A stretch of DNA of 15,203 nt from Candidatus Delongbacteria bacterium (GCA_016784425.1 JADHUQ010000035.1:1-15203), one strand, 5' to 3'. Numbered from the stretch's first letter, positions 1 to 8,178 are shown. Numbers and translations are program-made. Notes: generated by a model from the sequence alone, not told the origin.

Positions 1-1560
1 GTCGACCTGTTCGGAGGGGGCAAAGGGTAACGGTGCGATCATACCCCGCATCAATCTGCCGGCTTCCTCGCGGGTAGTCCAGTCAACCCAGAACTCGTTT
101 CCCAGCAGCAAAGCCTCAAAGTGGTAAAATGCCAGCTGGGTGGCCATGTGCGAGACATCCTCCTGGTGGAGAGCAAAGAAAATGGCGTCAAAAGCACGCA
201 CCGGGCAACTCTTGCTGGGGTGCTCTTTCTCGTAGGCGCTGAAAAGGTCGGGGATAATCTCCAATGGTAAAGGCAGGCTGTCAGGGGGTGCCACTGCGAA
301 AAGCGTATCCCGCTGAAAGAACAGGCGGCAAACAGGTCGCCTGCCGGAGGTGTCTGCCGGCCAGTGAAGATCGCCACTGTGTGACCAGTCACTGGTCCGA
401 AATCCGAGTGTATCCAACCGCCAGAGGGTGTCCGCCCTGCTCCAGTCCAGACCTCTGGCAGCGGCGCTGTCTGTCACAACAGTATCTGCAAAACTCCAGA
501 GCAGTGAATCGCGGAAATCCAGGTTGAGACCAAATAGTCGCATCTCCGTCAACTGTTTTCCGATATCGTCACTACCGGGAAAGAAATAGCTGGTGAAAAG
601 AACTGTATCACCGCGGGCTGCCGCTATTGAACTGAATTCACGCGCCAGGGTGCGTCCCAGAGAATCGGCCGGTGCCAGCAGGGCAAAGGCATGCATCCCC
701 AGTGTATCCAGGGCCAGTACAGCCAGAGTGCGTGCCTGTAGCTGTGGATCAAGTTGGAGGCTGATGGTGTGCAACGCCGGGGTGGCAGGCTGGCTGCGAT
801 CGGGACAGATTACATGCGTGCGGTCCAGCAAATGCAGCGGCGCCAGCATTTCAGGCGTAGTGGTTTGAAAGATAGTCCAGTCCCGGTCGGTCGCCAGCTC
901 CGCCAGGATACGAGCATGTACCAGCGGGTCGGAACGATTATCTACAGTCCGGTAAGCAGCTTCGATTCCCCAGAGCTCCTGGCCGATCCGTATCGAACGG
1001 GCCAGATCCTTACCCTGGTCGGCAGTGGCGCCGGTGAGTGGTAGTATCAACAGGTTTCCACGGGCTGTTGCTGCAGCCGCCCGGCAACGGTCAACTAACT
1101 CAGCTGGCAGGCGCCGGGTAAATTGCGTCGCCGCAGCAGGATCCAGTCGTTGATAAAGCTCACAGATGGCAAGCTTGATCCGCTCCTGCAACGCTGCATC
1201 AGAGGTTCCCTCCAGCAGTGGCACCAGGTGATCCAGTCCTGCCTGCCAGCTACCACCAATGGCGTAATTGCGTCCCAGGCGATAATGGATATAACTGGTG
1301 CGGGGGTGGAATGGATAACGATCCAGAAATTCAAGCCAGTCGGCCCTGGCGTCAGCATCTGCCTCTGCAGCTTCGGCGAGATGACCCCGGAGCAGGAGAT
1401 ATTCCGGAAGATCCCGGCCGGACCAGGCTGTGAGCAGCGAATCTGGATCCCCCGCCGGCAGCCCTTCCATTACCGGAGCTGCAGACAATATTGTCAGCGA
1501 GAGACAGGTAATAATCCAGGGCACCGCCCACCGGAACCATCCCGGTCTGATTTGATACAT
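1..1560 (-). CDS. LppC/LpoA-like periplasmic protein: TPR-like region plus type I periplasmic-binding fold (partial, 3' end missing)
   Basis: The minus-strand frame is open from ATG at 1560 to the window edge: 520 codons, no stop. An AGGAG (1571-1575) lies 10 bases before the ATG. Residues 1-28 look like a signal peptide (hydrophobic WAVPWIITCLSLTILSAA), so the protein should be exported. The Cys at 19 lacks a good lipobox. Residues about 50-165 are helical and TPR-like (for example RYPFHPRTSYIHYRLGRNYA). From about 168 (GNLLILPLTGATADQGKD) the sequence follows the periplasmic-binding type I fold of LppC/LpoA and branched-chain amino-acid binding proteins. A later stretch (FDAIFFALHQEDVSHMATQL, then GNEFWVDW) fits the second lobe. 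LpoA of gammaproteobacteria activates the peptidoglycan synthase PBP1A. Here a ligand-binding or envelope-assembly role is inferred from fold only. It is the last visible gene of the block, 56 bases after glmS. Confidence 0.8.
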   Translation of the reverse strand, partial: MYQIRPGWFRWAVPWIITCLSLTILSAAPVMEGLPAGDPDSLLTAWSGRDLPEYLLLRGHLAEAAEADADARADWLEFLDRYPFHPRTSYIHYRLGRNYAIGGSWQAGLDHLVPLLEGTSDAALQERIKLAICELYQRLDPAAATQFTRRLPAELVDRCRAAAATARGNLLILPLTGATADQGKDLARSIRIGQELWGIEAAYRTVDNRSDPLVHARILAELATDRDWTIFQTTTPEMLAPLHLLDRTHVICPDRSQPATPALHTISLQLDPQLQARTLAVLALDTLGMHAFALLAPADSLGRTLAREFSSIAAARGDTVLFTSYFFPGSDDIGKQLTEMRLFGLNLDFRDSLLWSFADTVVTDSAAARGLDWSRADTLWRLDTLGFRTSDWSHSGDLHWPADTSGRRPVCRLFFQRDTLFAVAPPDSLPLPLEIIPDLFSAYEKEHPSKSCPVRAFDAIFFALHQEDVSHMATQLAFYHFEALLLGNEFWVDWTTREEAGRLMRGMIAPLPFAPSEQVD

Positions 1561-1616
1561 CGGTCTATTACTCCTGAAAATCGGCTGTGCAAATCGGCGA
1601 TCTGAGTGTCGGTCGT
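1561..1616 (-). other. 56-base gap between glmS and the LppC-like gene, the largest in the window
   Basis: The gap holds the ribosome binding site of the downstream gene (AGGAG, 1571-1575) and an 8-base direct repeat (plus strand AAATCGGC at 1578-1585 and 1591-1598, 13-base period). I see no T-run terminator hairpin and no convincing -35/-10 pair. It most likely lies within one transcript. Confidence 0.5.
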
Positions 1617-3440
1617 CTATTCCACCGTAACGCTTTTTGCCAGGTTGCGTGGCTGGTCTACATCACAACCCCGCTCCACAGCTATATAGTATGCCAGCAG
1701 CTGTAATGGAATAACCGTCAGCAATGGTGCCAGGAAAGGATGGGTAACCGGGACCGTAATCAGGTGACGTGAGAGTTCCCTGAGTCTTGCGTCACCCGGA
1801 TTACCTATCGAAATCACATATCCCTTACGTGCGTTCACCTCCTGGATATTGCTGATCACCTTATCATGAATTTCATCACGCGGTGCGATGAAAAATACCG
1901 GCATGTTATTGTCGATCAGTGCGATCGGCCCATGCTTCATCTCGGCAGCAGGATAGCCCTCAGCGTGAATATAGGAGATCTCTTTGAGTTTGAGGGCTCC
2001 TTCCAGGGCGACCGGGTAATTGAGACCGCGGCCCAGATAGAGGGCGTTCTGATGCTCCTTCAATTGCAGAGCGATATTCCGGATTTCATCCGCCTGGTCA
2101 AGTATCTGTTGAATATCCTCCGGCAGGCGGCGCAGGCTCTCAACGATAGCCTTGCCGGCCGAAATGCCGATGTGCTTCCGTCGGCCGATATTGAGTGCCA
2201 TGGTCAGTAGTGCAACCACCTGCGAGGTGAAAGCTTTGGTGGATGCAACCCCAATTTCCGGTCCGGCGTGTATGTAAATGCCGGCATCGGTTTCACGTGC
2301 GATACTGGAGCCGACCACATTACAGATACCGAGTATAAGTGCTCCCTTGCGTCGCGCCTCCTTGAGGGCGGAAAGGGTGTCAGCGGTTTCACCCGACTGT
2401 GACATGGCGATTACTACAGTTTTCTCATCCAATATCGGATTGCGATAACGGAATTCGGAGGCGTACTCGACCTCCACCGGTATACGGGTCAACTCCTCAA
2501 GGTAATACTCGCCGATAAGCCCGGCGTGATAGGAGGTGCCACAGGCGGTGATGATAATCCGCTCCGCATTTTCAATCCGGGGCATGACATCGCTGATACC
2601 CCCCAGGTGGGCGGTACCCTCCTCCGGCAACAGCCTCCCGGCAAAGGCATCCTTGACTGTACGGGTCTGTTCGAAGATCTCCTTCAGCATATAGTGAGGA
2701 TAATTCCCCTTCTCAATCCGGTCCACTTCGATGGCGGTTTCCTGAATCACCTTGGAGATCAGCCGATTACCGATCGTCTTGGTGACGATATTATCCCGGG
2801 TCACCTCCGCCATCTCCCCATCCTCCAGGATAATGACGCTGTGGGTGTGCTTGGCCAGGGCGAGTGCGTCGCTGGCAATAAAATTCTCACCATTGCCGGC
2901 GCCGATCACCAGTGGACTGCCCATCTTGGCGGCTATCAACCGGTCAGGTTGTTCAGGTGAGATGACGACGATGCCGTAGGCTCCCTCAACCAGGTTGCAG
3001 GCGACCCGGACTGCAGCTGCCAGATCGTCAGTGAAATTCTCGGCAATCAGGTTGGCCAGCACTTCAGTATCTGTTTCGCTCTGAAAAGTACGCCCCCGCT
3101 CGATAAGTTTCTGTTTGAGCGAGGCGTAGTTTTCAATGATGCCGTTGTGAATCAGAACTACCCGGCCGTCATCTGAAACATGGGGATGGGCATTTATTTC
3201 AGTCGGCTCGCCATGGGTAGCCCAGCGGGTGTGTCCGATACCCAGTCCGGATTCAATCCCGTAGTCAAGCTTACGACCCAGTTCATTGACCTTGCCGACG
3301 CTCTTGACCATTTTAAGCGCTCCATTATCAAACCAGGCGACACCGGCGGAATCGTAACCCCTGTACTCCAGCCGCTTTAACCCATCCATCAGAATCGGCA
3401 ACACCTTCTGGGCGCCGATATATCCCACTATTCCACACAT
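1617..3440 (-). CDS. glmS: Glutamine--fructose-6-phosphate aminotransferase (isomerizing)
   Basis: GlmS converts fructose 6-phosphate and glutamine to glucosamine 6-phosphate, the first committed step to UDP-GlcNAc for peptidoglycan and lipopolysaccharide, in the cytoplasm. The protein is 607 residues, close to the 609 of E. coli GlmS. It starts MCGIVGYIG, giving the N-terminal catalytic Cys of class II glutamine amidotransferases once Met is removed. GHTRWATHGEP and HNGIIENY are further amidotransferase motifs. Two SIS isomerase domains fill the C-terminal half (ACGTSYHAG, MSQSGETADT, HAEGYPAAEMKHGP), and the tail QPRNLAKSVTVE is canonical. An in-frame ATG at 3506 would add 22 residues and bury the catalytic Cys, so I chose 3440, which has AAGGAG at 3449-3454 with 8-base spacing. 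The gene begins 13 bases after guaA. No glmS ribozyme could fit in that gap, so regulation is probably shared with the upstream genes. Confidence 0.97.
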   Translation of the reverse strand: MCGIVGYIGAQKVLPILMDGLKRLEYRGYDSAGVAWFDNGALKMVKSVGKVNELGRKLDYGIESGLGIGHTRWATHGEPTEINAHPHVSDDGRVVLIHNGIIENYASLKQKLIERGRTFQSETDTEVLANLIAENFTDDLAAAVRVACNLVEGAYGIVVISPEQPDRLIAAKMGSPLVIGAGNGENFIASDALALAKHTHSVIILEDGEMAEVTRDNIVTKTIGNRLISKVIQETAIEVDRIEKGNYPHYMLKEIFEQTRTVKDAFAGRLLPEEGTAHLGGISDVMPRIENAERIIITACGTSYHAGLIGEYYLEELTRIPVEVEYASEFRYRNPILDEKTVVIAMSQSGETADTLSALKEARRKGALILGICNVVGSSIARETDAGIYIHAGPEIGVASTKAFTSQVVALLTMALNIGRRKHIGISAGKAIVESLRRLPEDIQQILDQADEIRNIALQLKEHQNALYLGRGLNYPVALEGALKLKEISYIHAEGYPAAEMKHGPIALIDNNMPVFFIAPRDEIHDKVISNIQEVNARKGYVISIGNPGDARLRELSRHLITVPVTHPFLAPLLTVIPLQLLAYYIAVERGCDVDQPRNLAKSVTVE

Positions 3441-3448
3441 TGTCCGTT

Positions 3449-3454
3449 CTCCTT
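3449..3454 (-). promoter_or_regulatory. Ribosome binding site of glmS
   Basis: AAGGAG on the minus strand, 8 bases before ATG at 3440. Its first base is the last base of the guaA TAA stop (3454-3456). It decides the glmS start in favour of the MCGIVGYIG form. Confidence 0.8.
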
Positions 3455-4995
3455 TACTCCCACTCGATAGTGGCTGGTGGTTTGGATGAGATGTCGTAAA
3501 CGACACGATTCACCCCGGGTACCTCATTGATGATACGGCTCGACACTTTTTCCAGCAGTTCCCAGGGTAGTTGAGTGATGCTGGCTGTCATCGCATCTTC
3601 ACTATGGACGGCCCTGATAGCTACAACCTCTTCGTAGGTGCGCCGGTCACCCATCACACCCACTGTTTTTACAGGCAGCAACACCGTCAAAGCCTGCCAG
3701 ATACGATCATACCAGCCTTGTGCCTGCAATTCACTGATGTAGATATCGTCAGCCAGCTGTAGAGTCTTGACGCGTTCAGGTGTGATTGGTCCGGGAATGC
3801 GTACACCCAGACCGGGTCCCGGAAACGGGTGGCGGTTGATCACCTCAGGGGGCAAACCCAATTCGCGGCCGACAGCCCGGACTTCGTCCTTGAACAGGTC
3901 CCGCAGCGGTTCCAGCAACTGCAGACCGAGTTCCGCCGGTAAACCGCCCACATTGTGGTGAGTCTTGATTGTATGTGAGGGACCCTTTTGCGCCACCGAT
4001 TCAATCACATCGGGGTAGAGAGTACCCTGTGCCAACCAGCGCACATCAGGGATACGACGGGCCTCCTCCTCAAATATCTCTACAAATTTGTGGCCGATTA
4101 TCACCCGTTTGCTTTCCGGTTCGGCGACGCCGGCCAACGCCTGCAGAAAACGATCACCTGCCTGCGCTACCTGCAGCGGCAGGCGGAAAGTATCCCGGAA
4201 CACCCGCTCCACCTGTTCCGCCTCGTTCAGACGTAGGAGGCCGTTATCCACGAAAATACAGTGCAACCGCTTCCCCAGTGCCCGATGCAGCAGCAGGGCT
4301 GCCACACTGCTGTCTACACCACCGGAAAGTCCCAGGATGACATTACCCTCACTGCAGCGTTGCTTTATCTCTTTGACCTGGTTTTCGATAAAGGCTTCCG
4401 GTGTCCAATCCGGTGTTGCCTGGCAGATATCCAGCACAAAATTCCGTAGCAGTTGTCCCCCGTGGTTGGTGTGGGCCACTTCAGGGTGGAACTGTACGCC
4501 GTAGCGTCGTCGTTTCTCATCAGCAATCAGGGCAATAGGTGAGTTCTCGCTGATCGCCAGTATTTGATAGCCGGTGGGCAGTCTGGTCAGCTGATCACCA
4601 TGGGACATCCAAACAATAGAAGAATCGGGAAAGTCACGCAGGAGTGGCGATGGGCTTGTGCAATCCAGCCGGGCCGAACCGTACTCATGGCGTTCAGCCT
4701 GCGCCACGCTGCCGTTTTCCAGCAAAGCCAGCAGTTGCATGCCGTAACAGATACCCAGCAAGGGAAGATCCAGCTGCAGCAACTCGAGGTCAGGTAACGG
4801 CGCATCCTCATCGTAGACAGAATGCGGACTGCCGGAGAAGACCAGACCCCAGGGCTGCATTTGTGCGATCCTGGCTGCAGGAGTGTCACAGGGCAGGACC
4901 TCCGCGAATACATTGAACTCACGAATACGCCGGGCAATCAGATGTGTATACTGGGAACCGAAATCAAGAATTACGATGCTGCGGGGATGCTCCAT
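3454..4995 (-). CDS. guaA: GMP synthase (glutamine-hydrolysing)
   Basis: GuaA aminates XMP to GMP with ATP and glutamine, the last step of guanine nucleotide synthesis, in the cytoplasm. The protein is 513 residues, a normal full length. The N-terminal class I glutamine amidotransferase domain starts ILDFGSQYTHLIARRIRE, has the nucleophile C83 in GICYGMQLLA and the His/Glu pair H170 and E172 in QFHPEVAHTNHG. The ATP pyrophosphatase P-loop is SGGVDSS at 224-230. The C-terminal dimerisation domain carries HPFPGPGLGVR and ends ISSKPPATIEWE. All key residues are present. The ATG is 2 bases after the surE stop. A GGAG about 12 bases upstream, inside the surE end, may act as ribosome binding site, which suggests translational coupling. 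Confidence 0.97.
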   Translation of the reverse strand: MEHPRSIVILDFGSQYTHLIARRIREFNVFAEVLPCDTPAARIAQMQPWGLVFSGSPHSVYDEDAPLPDLELLQLDLPLLGICYGMQLLALLENGSVAQAERHEYGSARLDCTSPSPLLRDFPDSSIVWMSHGDQLTRLPTGYQILAISENSPIALIADEKRRRYGVQFHPEVAHTNHGGQLLRNFVLDICQATPDWTPEAFIENQVKEIKQRCSEGNVILGLSGGVDSSVAALLLHRALGKRLHCIFVDNGLLRLNEAEQVERVFRDTFRLPLQVAQAGDRFLQALAGVAEPESKRVIIGHKFVEIFEEEARRIPDVRWLAQGTLYPDVIESVAQKGPSHTIKTHHNVGGLPAELGLQLLEPLRDLFKDEVRAVGRELGLPPEVINRHPFPGPGLGVRIPGPITPERVKTLQLADDIYISELQAQGWYDRIWQALTVLLPVKTVGVMGDRRTYEEVVAIRAVHSEDAMTASITQLPWELLEKVSSRIINEVPGVNRVVYDISSKPPATIEWE

Positions 4996-4997
4996 TA

Positions 4998-5762
4998 TCA
5001 GTTATCAGCTCCATTTAAATGCCAGCTTTGCAGCTCCTCCAGGAAGCTGTGGTCGGTGAGGTCATATTTGAGTGGTGTGACCGAGATCCAGCCCTCCTTC
5101 ACGGCGACATCGTCCAGGAGCGGGTTCTCCGCCGGTTCCAGCTCTTTCCCACCCATCCAGTAGTATTCGCGCTGGCGTGTGTCCTGGCGCAGGATGAAAA
5201 ACTCCTCAAAACGGGCCTCCCCCATCCGGGTCAACTTGATCCCCTTTATCTGGTCTGAAGGCAGATTGGGAACATTGATGTTGAGCATGCTCCAGCGCGG
5301 GAAGGACTGGCGGGGAACCTCACCTACCAGGCGGCTGACGAAAGTGGAGGCGGGGGTGAAATCTTCCGCCTGGAAGGAGCACTGTGATACCGCCAGCGAG
5401 GGAATACCGGCGACCATCCCTTCAACAGCTGCAGCCACGGTACCGGAATAGAGCACGTTGATACCGGTATTGGAACCGCGGTTTATCCCGGAAATAACCA
5501 GTTGCGGCTGCTGCTCCAGCACTACTTTCAAGGCAATCTTGACACAATCAGCCGGGAGACCGGTTACACCGTGAAACAGAGAACCGTTAACCTGGTGGTC
5601 GGTTATCCGCAACGGGTGGTTGAGAGTAATACCATGGCTGACTGCGGAACGCTCACGGTCTGGTGCTACTACCGTCACCTCATGATCCCGGTTGAGCTCC
5701 CGCCAGAGCGCATACAGACCCGGGGAGTGCACCCCATCATCATTCGTCAGCAGAATTCTCAT
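4998..5762 (-). CDS. surE: 5'/3'-nucleotidase SurE
   Basis: SurE is a cytoplasmic, metal-dependent phosphatase of (deoxy)nucleoside monophosphates, sometimes also acting on short polyphosphate. The protein is 254 residues, typical for the family. It starts MRILLTNDDGVHSPG, with the metal-binding pair D8-D9. S39 lies in APDRERSAVSHG and N94 in SGINRGSNTG, the remaining ligands of the active site; YSGTVAAAVEG follows as in other SurE proteins. The ATG at 5762 lies inside the accD end (23-base overlap) with TGGAG 4 bases before it, so translation is probably coupled to accD. With the kinase gene on the other side of accD, the operon encodes both addition and removal of nucleoside 5'-phosphates. 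Confidence 0.96.
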   Translation of the reverse strand: MRILLTNDDGVHSPGLYALWRELNRDHEVTVVAPDRERSAVSHGITLNHPLRITDHQVNGSLFHGVTGLPADCVKIALKVVLEQQPQLVISGINRGSNTGINVLYSGTVAAAVEGMVAGIPSLAVSQCSFQAEDFTPASTFVSRLVGEVPRQSFPRWSMLNINVPNLPSDQIKGIKLTRMGEARFEEFFILRQDTRQREYYWMGGKELEPAENPLLDDVAVKEGWISVTPLKYDLTDHSFLEELQSWHLNGADN

Positions 5763-6603
5763 CGGTCTCCATCAGGTGTGTAAGCAGGGAATCCAGTGTG
5801 GATTTGAGTTCACGACGAGGAACGATCGCATCCAGGAAACCATGTTCCAGCAGGAATTCGGAACGCTGGAATCCTTCGGGTAATTCCTGCTGAATAGTAT
5901 TGCGTATCACGTTGGGCCCGGCAAAACCGATCAGCGCACCTGGTTCCGCCAGAATAATATCGCCCAGCATGGCAAAACTGGCTGTGGTACCGCCGGTAGT
6001 CGGATCGGTCAGAATCGAGATGAAAGGTAAACGGATACTGGAGTATTCCTTTAACAGGGCGCTGGCTTTTGCCATCTGCATCAGCGACAGAGCGCCCTCC
6101 TGCATCCGCATGCCGCCGGAAGAACTGATGATGACCAGTGGCAGTTTTCTTTCCCGCGCCAGGGCGATCAGTCGCCCTATTCTTTCACCCAGGGCAGAAC
6201 CGACCGAACCTCCGAGAAAACTGAAATCCATCACTCCGAGAGCCAGTGGGCGTCCGTTCAAGACAGCCCGCCCGGTCTTGATCCCTTCCGACAGCCCTGA
6301 TTTTTTTTGTGCTTTCTTCAACCGCTCACTGTATTTCTGTTTATCCCGAAAATTCAGCGGATCGATTGAGGTGATCTCGTTGAAATGCTCAACAAAACTG
6401 TCTTCGTCACAAAGCAGCCTGATATATTCGTCGGCCCCGATACGAAAATGGTGACTGCAACTGTCGCAGACATGAAAGTTGCGTTCCATCTCCGACCGGT
6501 AAATGATCTCACCGCAACCGGGGCACTTGAGCCAGAGACCATCCGGCACGACAGTGCGGGTCTGCTTCTCCAGGGTTTTGTCTTTGCGCTTGAACCAGTC
6601 CAT
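5740..6603 (-). CDS. accD: Acetyl-CoA carboxylase carboxyltransferase subunit beta
   Basis: AccD forms with AccA the carboxyltransferase that makes malonyl-CoA for fatty-acid synthesis. The protein is 287 residues. A four-Cys zinc ribbon is seen at C27-x2-C30 and C46-x2-C49, starting MDWFKRKDKT and LWLKCPGCGEI as in the family. The crotonase-like fold carries SSSGGMRMQEGALSLMQMAK (about 160-179), TTGGTTASFAMLGD (about 202-215) and GFQRSEFLLEHG. One difference is GFAGPNVIRNT where E. coli has GFAGPRVIEQT. The acidic tail (METDENSADE) overlaps the surE start. The ATG has GAGG about 6 bases upstream. No accA is in the window, so the partner must be encoded elsewhere. Confidence 0.97.
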   Translation of the reverse strand: MDWFKRKDKTLEKQTRTVVPDGLWLKCPGCGEIIYRSEMERNFHVCDSCSHHFRIGADEYIRLLCDEDSFVEHFNEITSIDPLNFRDKQKYSERLKKAQKKSGLSEGIKTGRAVLNGRPLALGVMDFSFLGGSVGSALGERIGRLIALARERKLPLVIISSSGGMRMQEGALSLMQMAKASALLKEYSSIRLPFISILTDPTTGGTTASFAMLGDIILAEPGALIGFAGPNVIRNTIQQELPEGFQRSEFLLEHGFLDAIVPRRELKSTLDSLLTHLMETDENSADE

Positions 6604-6652
6604 ACTGCCTCACTGTCTGCTACCTGTCCTGAACCTGGACAGCTGTCCAGAT
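6604..6652 (-). repeat. Nested inverted repeats in the gap between the kinase gene and accD
   Basis: This 49-base gap contains a perfect 16-base palindrome, CTGGACAGCTGTCCAG (6635-6650), 2 bases past the kinase stop codon. A second dyad, CCAGAT-TT-ATCTGG (6647-6660), shares CCAG with it and spans the stop. A third pairing, CTGTCC (6624-6629) with GGACAG (6637-6642), uses half of the palindrome with a 7-base loop, so alternative folds compete. There is no T-run, so a simple intrinsic terminator is unlikely. It could be an operator, an RNA processing site or a structure that sets accD translation; none of these is shown. The accD ribosome binding site (GAGG) lies at its end. Confidence 0.6.
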
Positions 6653-7294
6653 TTATCTGGAAACCTGTTGTTGCGGTTCACTGATCATCGTTTGAATTTC
6701 ATCATCAATCAGTTCCAGAATGGTCTGATCGCTGTTGGGGTCAAATGTTTCGCTGTCGACGATCAGGACCCGGTTTTGTCCCGAATAAGTGGCTATCCAC
6801 ATCTCGTAAGCCTCATTCAGCTGTTTCAGATAGCCGATCGGGATGTTCTTTTCACTCTGGCGGCCCCGATGCATGATGCGTTCAACCAGTACTTCAGGTC
6901 TGGCCCGTAAATATATTACCAGGTCTGGTTTACTGATGAACGAGACCATATCGTAGAAAAGATCTGAATAGGTCTGAAAATCCCGTTCCGTCATCTCCCC
7001 GCGGCGAAAGAGATTACGGGCAAAGATCTCGACATCCTCATAGATAGTGCGGTCCTGGATAACCGAGATATCGTTTTGCTGGATTTCGATCAAGCTCTGG
7101 AAACGCTTGGCCAGGAAGTATATCTGGAGATGGAAAGACCAGCGCTTCATATCTCCATAAAAATCATCAAGGTAAGGATTGTCTACAACCGGTTCGTAAT
7201 AAGGCTCCCAATGATAATGTTCCGCGATCATACGGGTCAGGGTGGTTTTCCCGGCACCGAAGTTGCCAGCCATCGCCACATATAGCTTCTTCAT
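6653..7294 (-). CDS. Deoxynucleoside kinase (dGK/dAK/dCK family)
   Basis: This enzyme phosphorylates deoxynucleosides to dNMPs in salvage, in the cytoplasm. The protein is 213 residues from ATG 7294. The P-loop is GNFGAGKTT (10-18). E34 in YYEPVVDNPYL fits the catalytic base. DRTIYEDVEIFARN (81-94) is the family's DR[ST]IYED signature, and RGRQSE (143-148) is the Arg-rich lid. An in-frame start at 7339 would add 15 residues before MKKLYVAMAG and overlap the upstream gene by 46 bases. I prefer 7294: it overlaps the upstream stop by one base (TGATG) and has GGGAG 8 bases before it. The specificity (dA/dG or dC) cannot be read from the sequence alone. Confidence 0.93.
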   Translation of the reverse strand: MKKLYVAMAGNFGAGKTTLTRMIAEHYHWEPYYEPVVDNPYLDDFYGDMKRWSFHLQIYFLAKRFQSLIEIQQNDISVIQDRTIYEDVEIFARNLFRRGEMTERDFQTYSDLFYDMVSFISKPDLVIYLRARPEVLVERIMHRGRQSEKNIPIGYLKQLNEAYEMWIATYSGQNRVLIVDSETFDPNSDQTILELIDDEIQTMISEPQQQVSR

Positions 7295-8178
7295 CACCGG
7301 TACTCCCTGGTAAGTTCCTCCCGCAAACTGCCGCGACAATCTCCCACTATCTGCCAGAAACGGTCGGAGTTCATCGAGATATCAAGCGGCGCTGCTCCTC
7401 CCGGGGATTTAGCAGGAGAGAACAAAGCCGCTTGCAAATAAGAATACGACATTGCCGTGACAGCAGCAAGTGTTTGCCCGATTTCCAGCCGGTCGACATC
7501 CTGACTTCCGCCGGCATTGAAGAGACCAGACAGACCATGGCGTACAGCCTGCAGAATTCCCCGGGCCAGGGTACCGCCCCCCAGAGCACTGCGAACCTGG
7601 TTCGTGTAAAGCGGTACATTTTCCCCGCGGGTCAGCCGTTCTAGTATCCATTCGCTGAAAGAGCTGCCGCCATAAGCGGGTGGCCCCAGCAACAGGGATA
7701 CACGCAGGATCAAACTGCTTTCCGGTAACAACTGCTGTATCAGTTGCTCCCCCGCCAGCTTCTGTTTTCCATAACTGTTGACAGGTCGGGTTGGATCGGT
7801 TTCACGCCAGGCAGCATGTGATCCATCATAGACCTGATCTGAAGAGGTGAAAACCAGACGGCACTTTTTTTCAAGGCACCACTGCGCCAAATGCCGGGTA
7901 ACTTCCAGATTGATCGGTAGTGCTGAGGTGGGATCGGATTCTACCGTAGCCGGACTGCTGCAGGCAGCGGTGTGGATGATGATCTCCGGCTGCAATTCCT
8001 GTAATAGCGGTTCCAGGTCAGGCCCGGTCAAATCGAGATGATGGGTGGTACAACCGTCAGGGTACACCGGGTGACGGTAACAGGTGCCGTGGAGCTCGAA
8101 GTCAGGTGGTTTGAGCGCCACCAGTTTACCCCCGAGGAATCCGGAAAGCCCGGTGATGAGCAGACGGGGTCTACTCAC
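7294..8178 (-). CDS. RmlD-like NAD(P)-dependent sugar-nucleotide reductase (extended SDR family)
   Basis: A 294-residue extended short-chain dehydrogenase/reductase. The nucleotide-binding motif GLSGFLGG is at 10-17, the active-site Ser region is VFTSSDQVYDG (109-119), and the catalytic YxxxK is Y136-K140 in SYGKQKLAGE. The overall pattern (LDLTGPDLEPLLQELQPEIIIH, then SGLFNAGG) fits RmlD, dTDP-4-dehydrorhamnose reductase. No rmlA, rmlB or rmlC is nearby, so the substrate is open; an epimerase-like or other sugar-nucleotide reductase remains possible. The start is GTG at 8178 in a GTGA overlap with the upstream stop (TGA, 8175-8177). No clear ribosome binding site precedes it, consistent with coupled translation, and a later start would destroy the dinucleotide fold. 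It is the first metabolic gene after the surface module. Confidence 0.85.
   Translation of the reverse strand: MSRPRLLITGLSGFLGGKLVALKPPDFELHGTCYRHPVYPDGCTTHHLDLTGPDLEPLLQELQPEIIIHTAACSSPATVESDPTSALPINLEVTRHLAQWCLEKKCRLVFTSSDQVYDGSHAAWRETDPTRPVNSYGKQKLAGEQLIQQLLPESSLILRVSLLLGPPAYGGSSFSEWILERLTRGENVPLYTNQVRSALGGGTLARGILQAVRHGLSGLFNAGGSQDVDRLEIGQTLAAVTAMSYSYLQAALFSPAKSPGGAAPLDISMNSDRFWQIVGDCRGSLREELTREYR

Noticed and set aside
1..6. SalI site (GTCGAC) at the first base as a sign of a cloning junction
   Set aside because: The site is also the Val-Asp coding sequence of an open gene, and one 6-base match at an edge proves nothing.
1..1560. Frameshifted or broken gene at the left edge
   Set aside because: A single minus-strand frame from 1560 to 1 is open without a stop and reads as one coherent protein; it only lacks its 3' end because the window stops.
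3441..3506. Upstream ATG of glmS at 3506
   Set aside because: It would put 22 residues before the catalytic N-terminal Cys and overlap guaA by 53 bases, while the ATG at 3440 has an excellent ribosome binding site.
6635..6650. Palindrome as an intrinsic terminator
   Set aside because: No T-run follows on the minus strand, and accD starts only 32 bases later with its own ribosome binding site, so termination here is not supported.
7295..7339. In-frame upstream start at 7339 for the deoxynucleoside kinase
   Set aside because: The extra 15 residues precede the usual MKKLYVAMAG start and overlap the reductase end; GGGAG is correctly spaced for ATG 7294.
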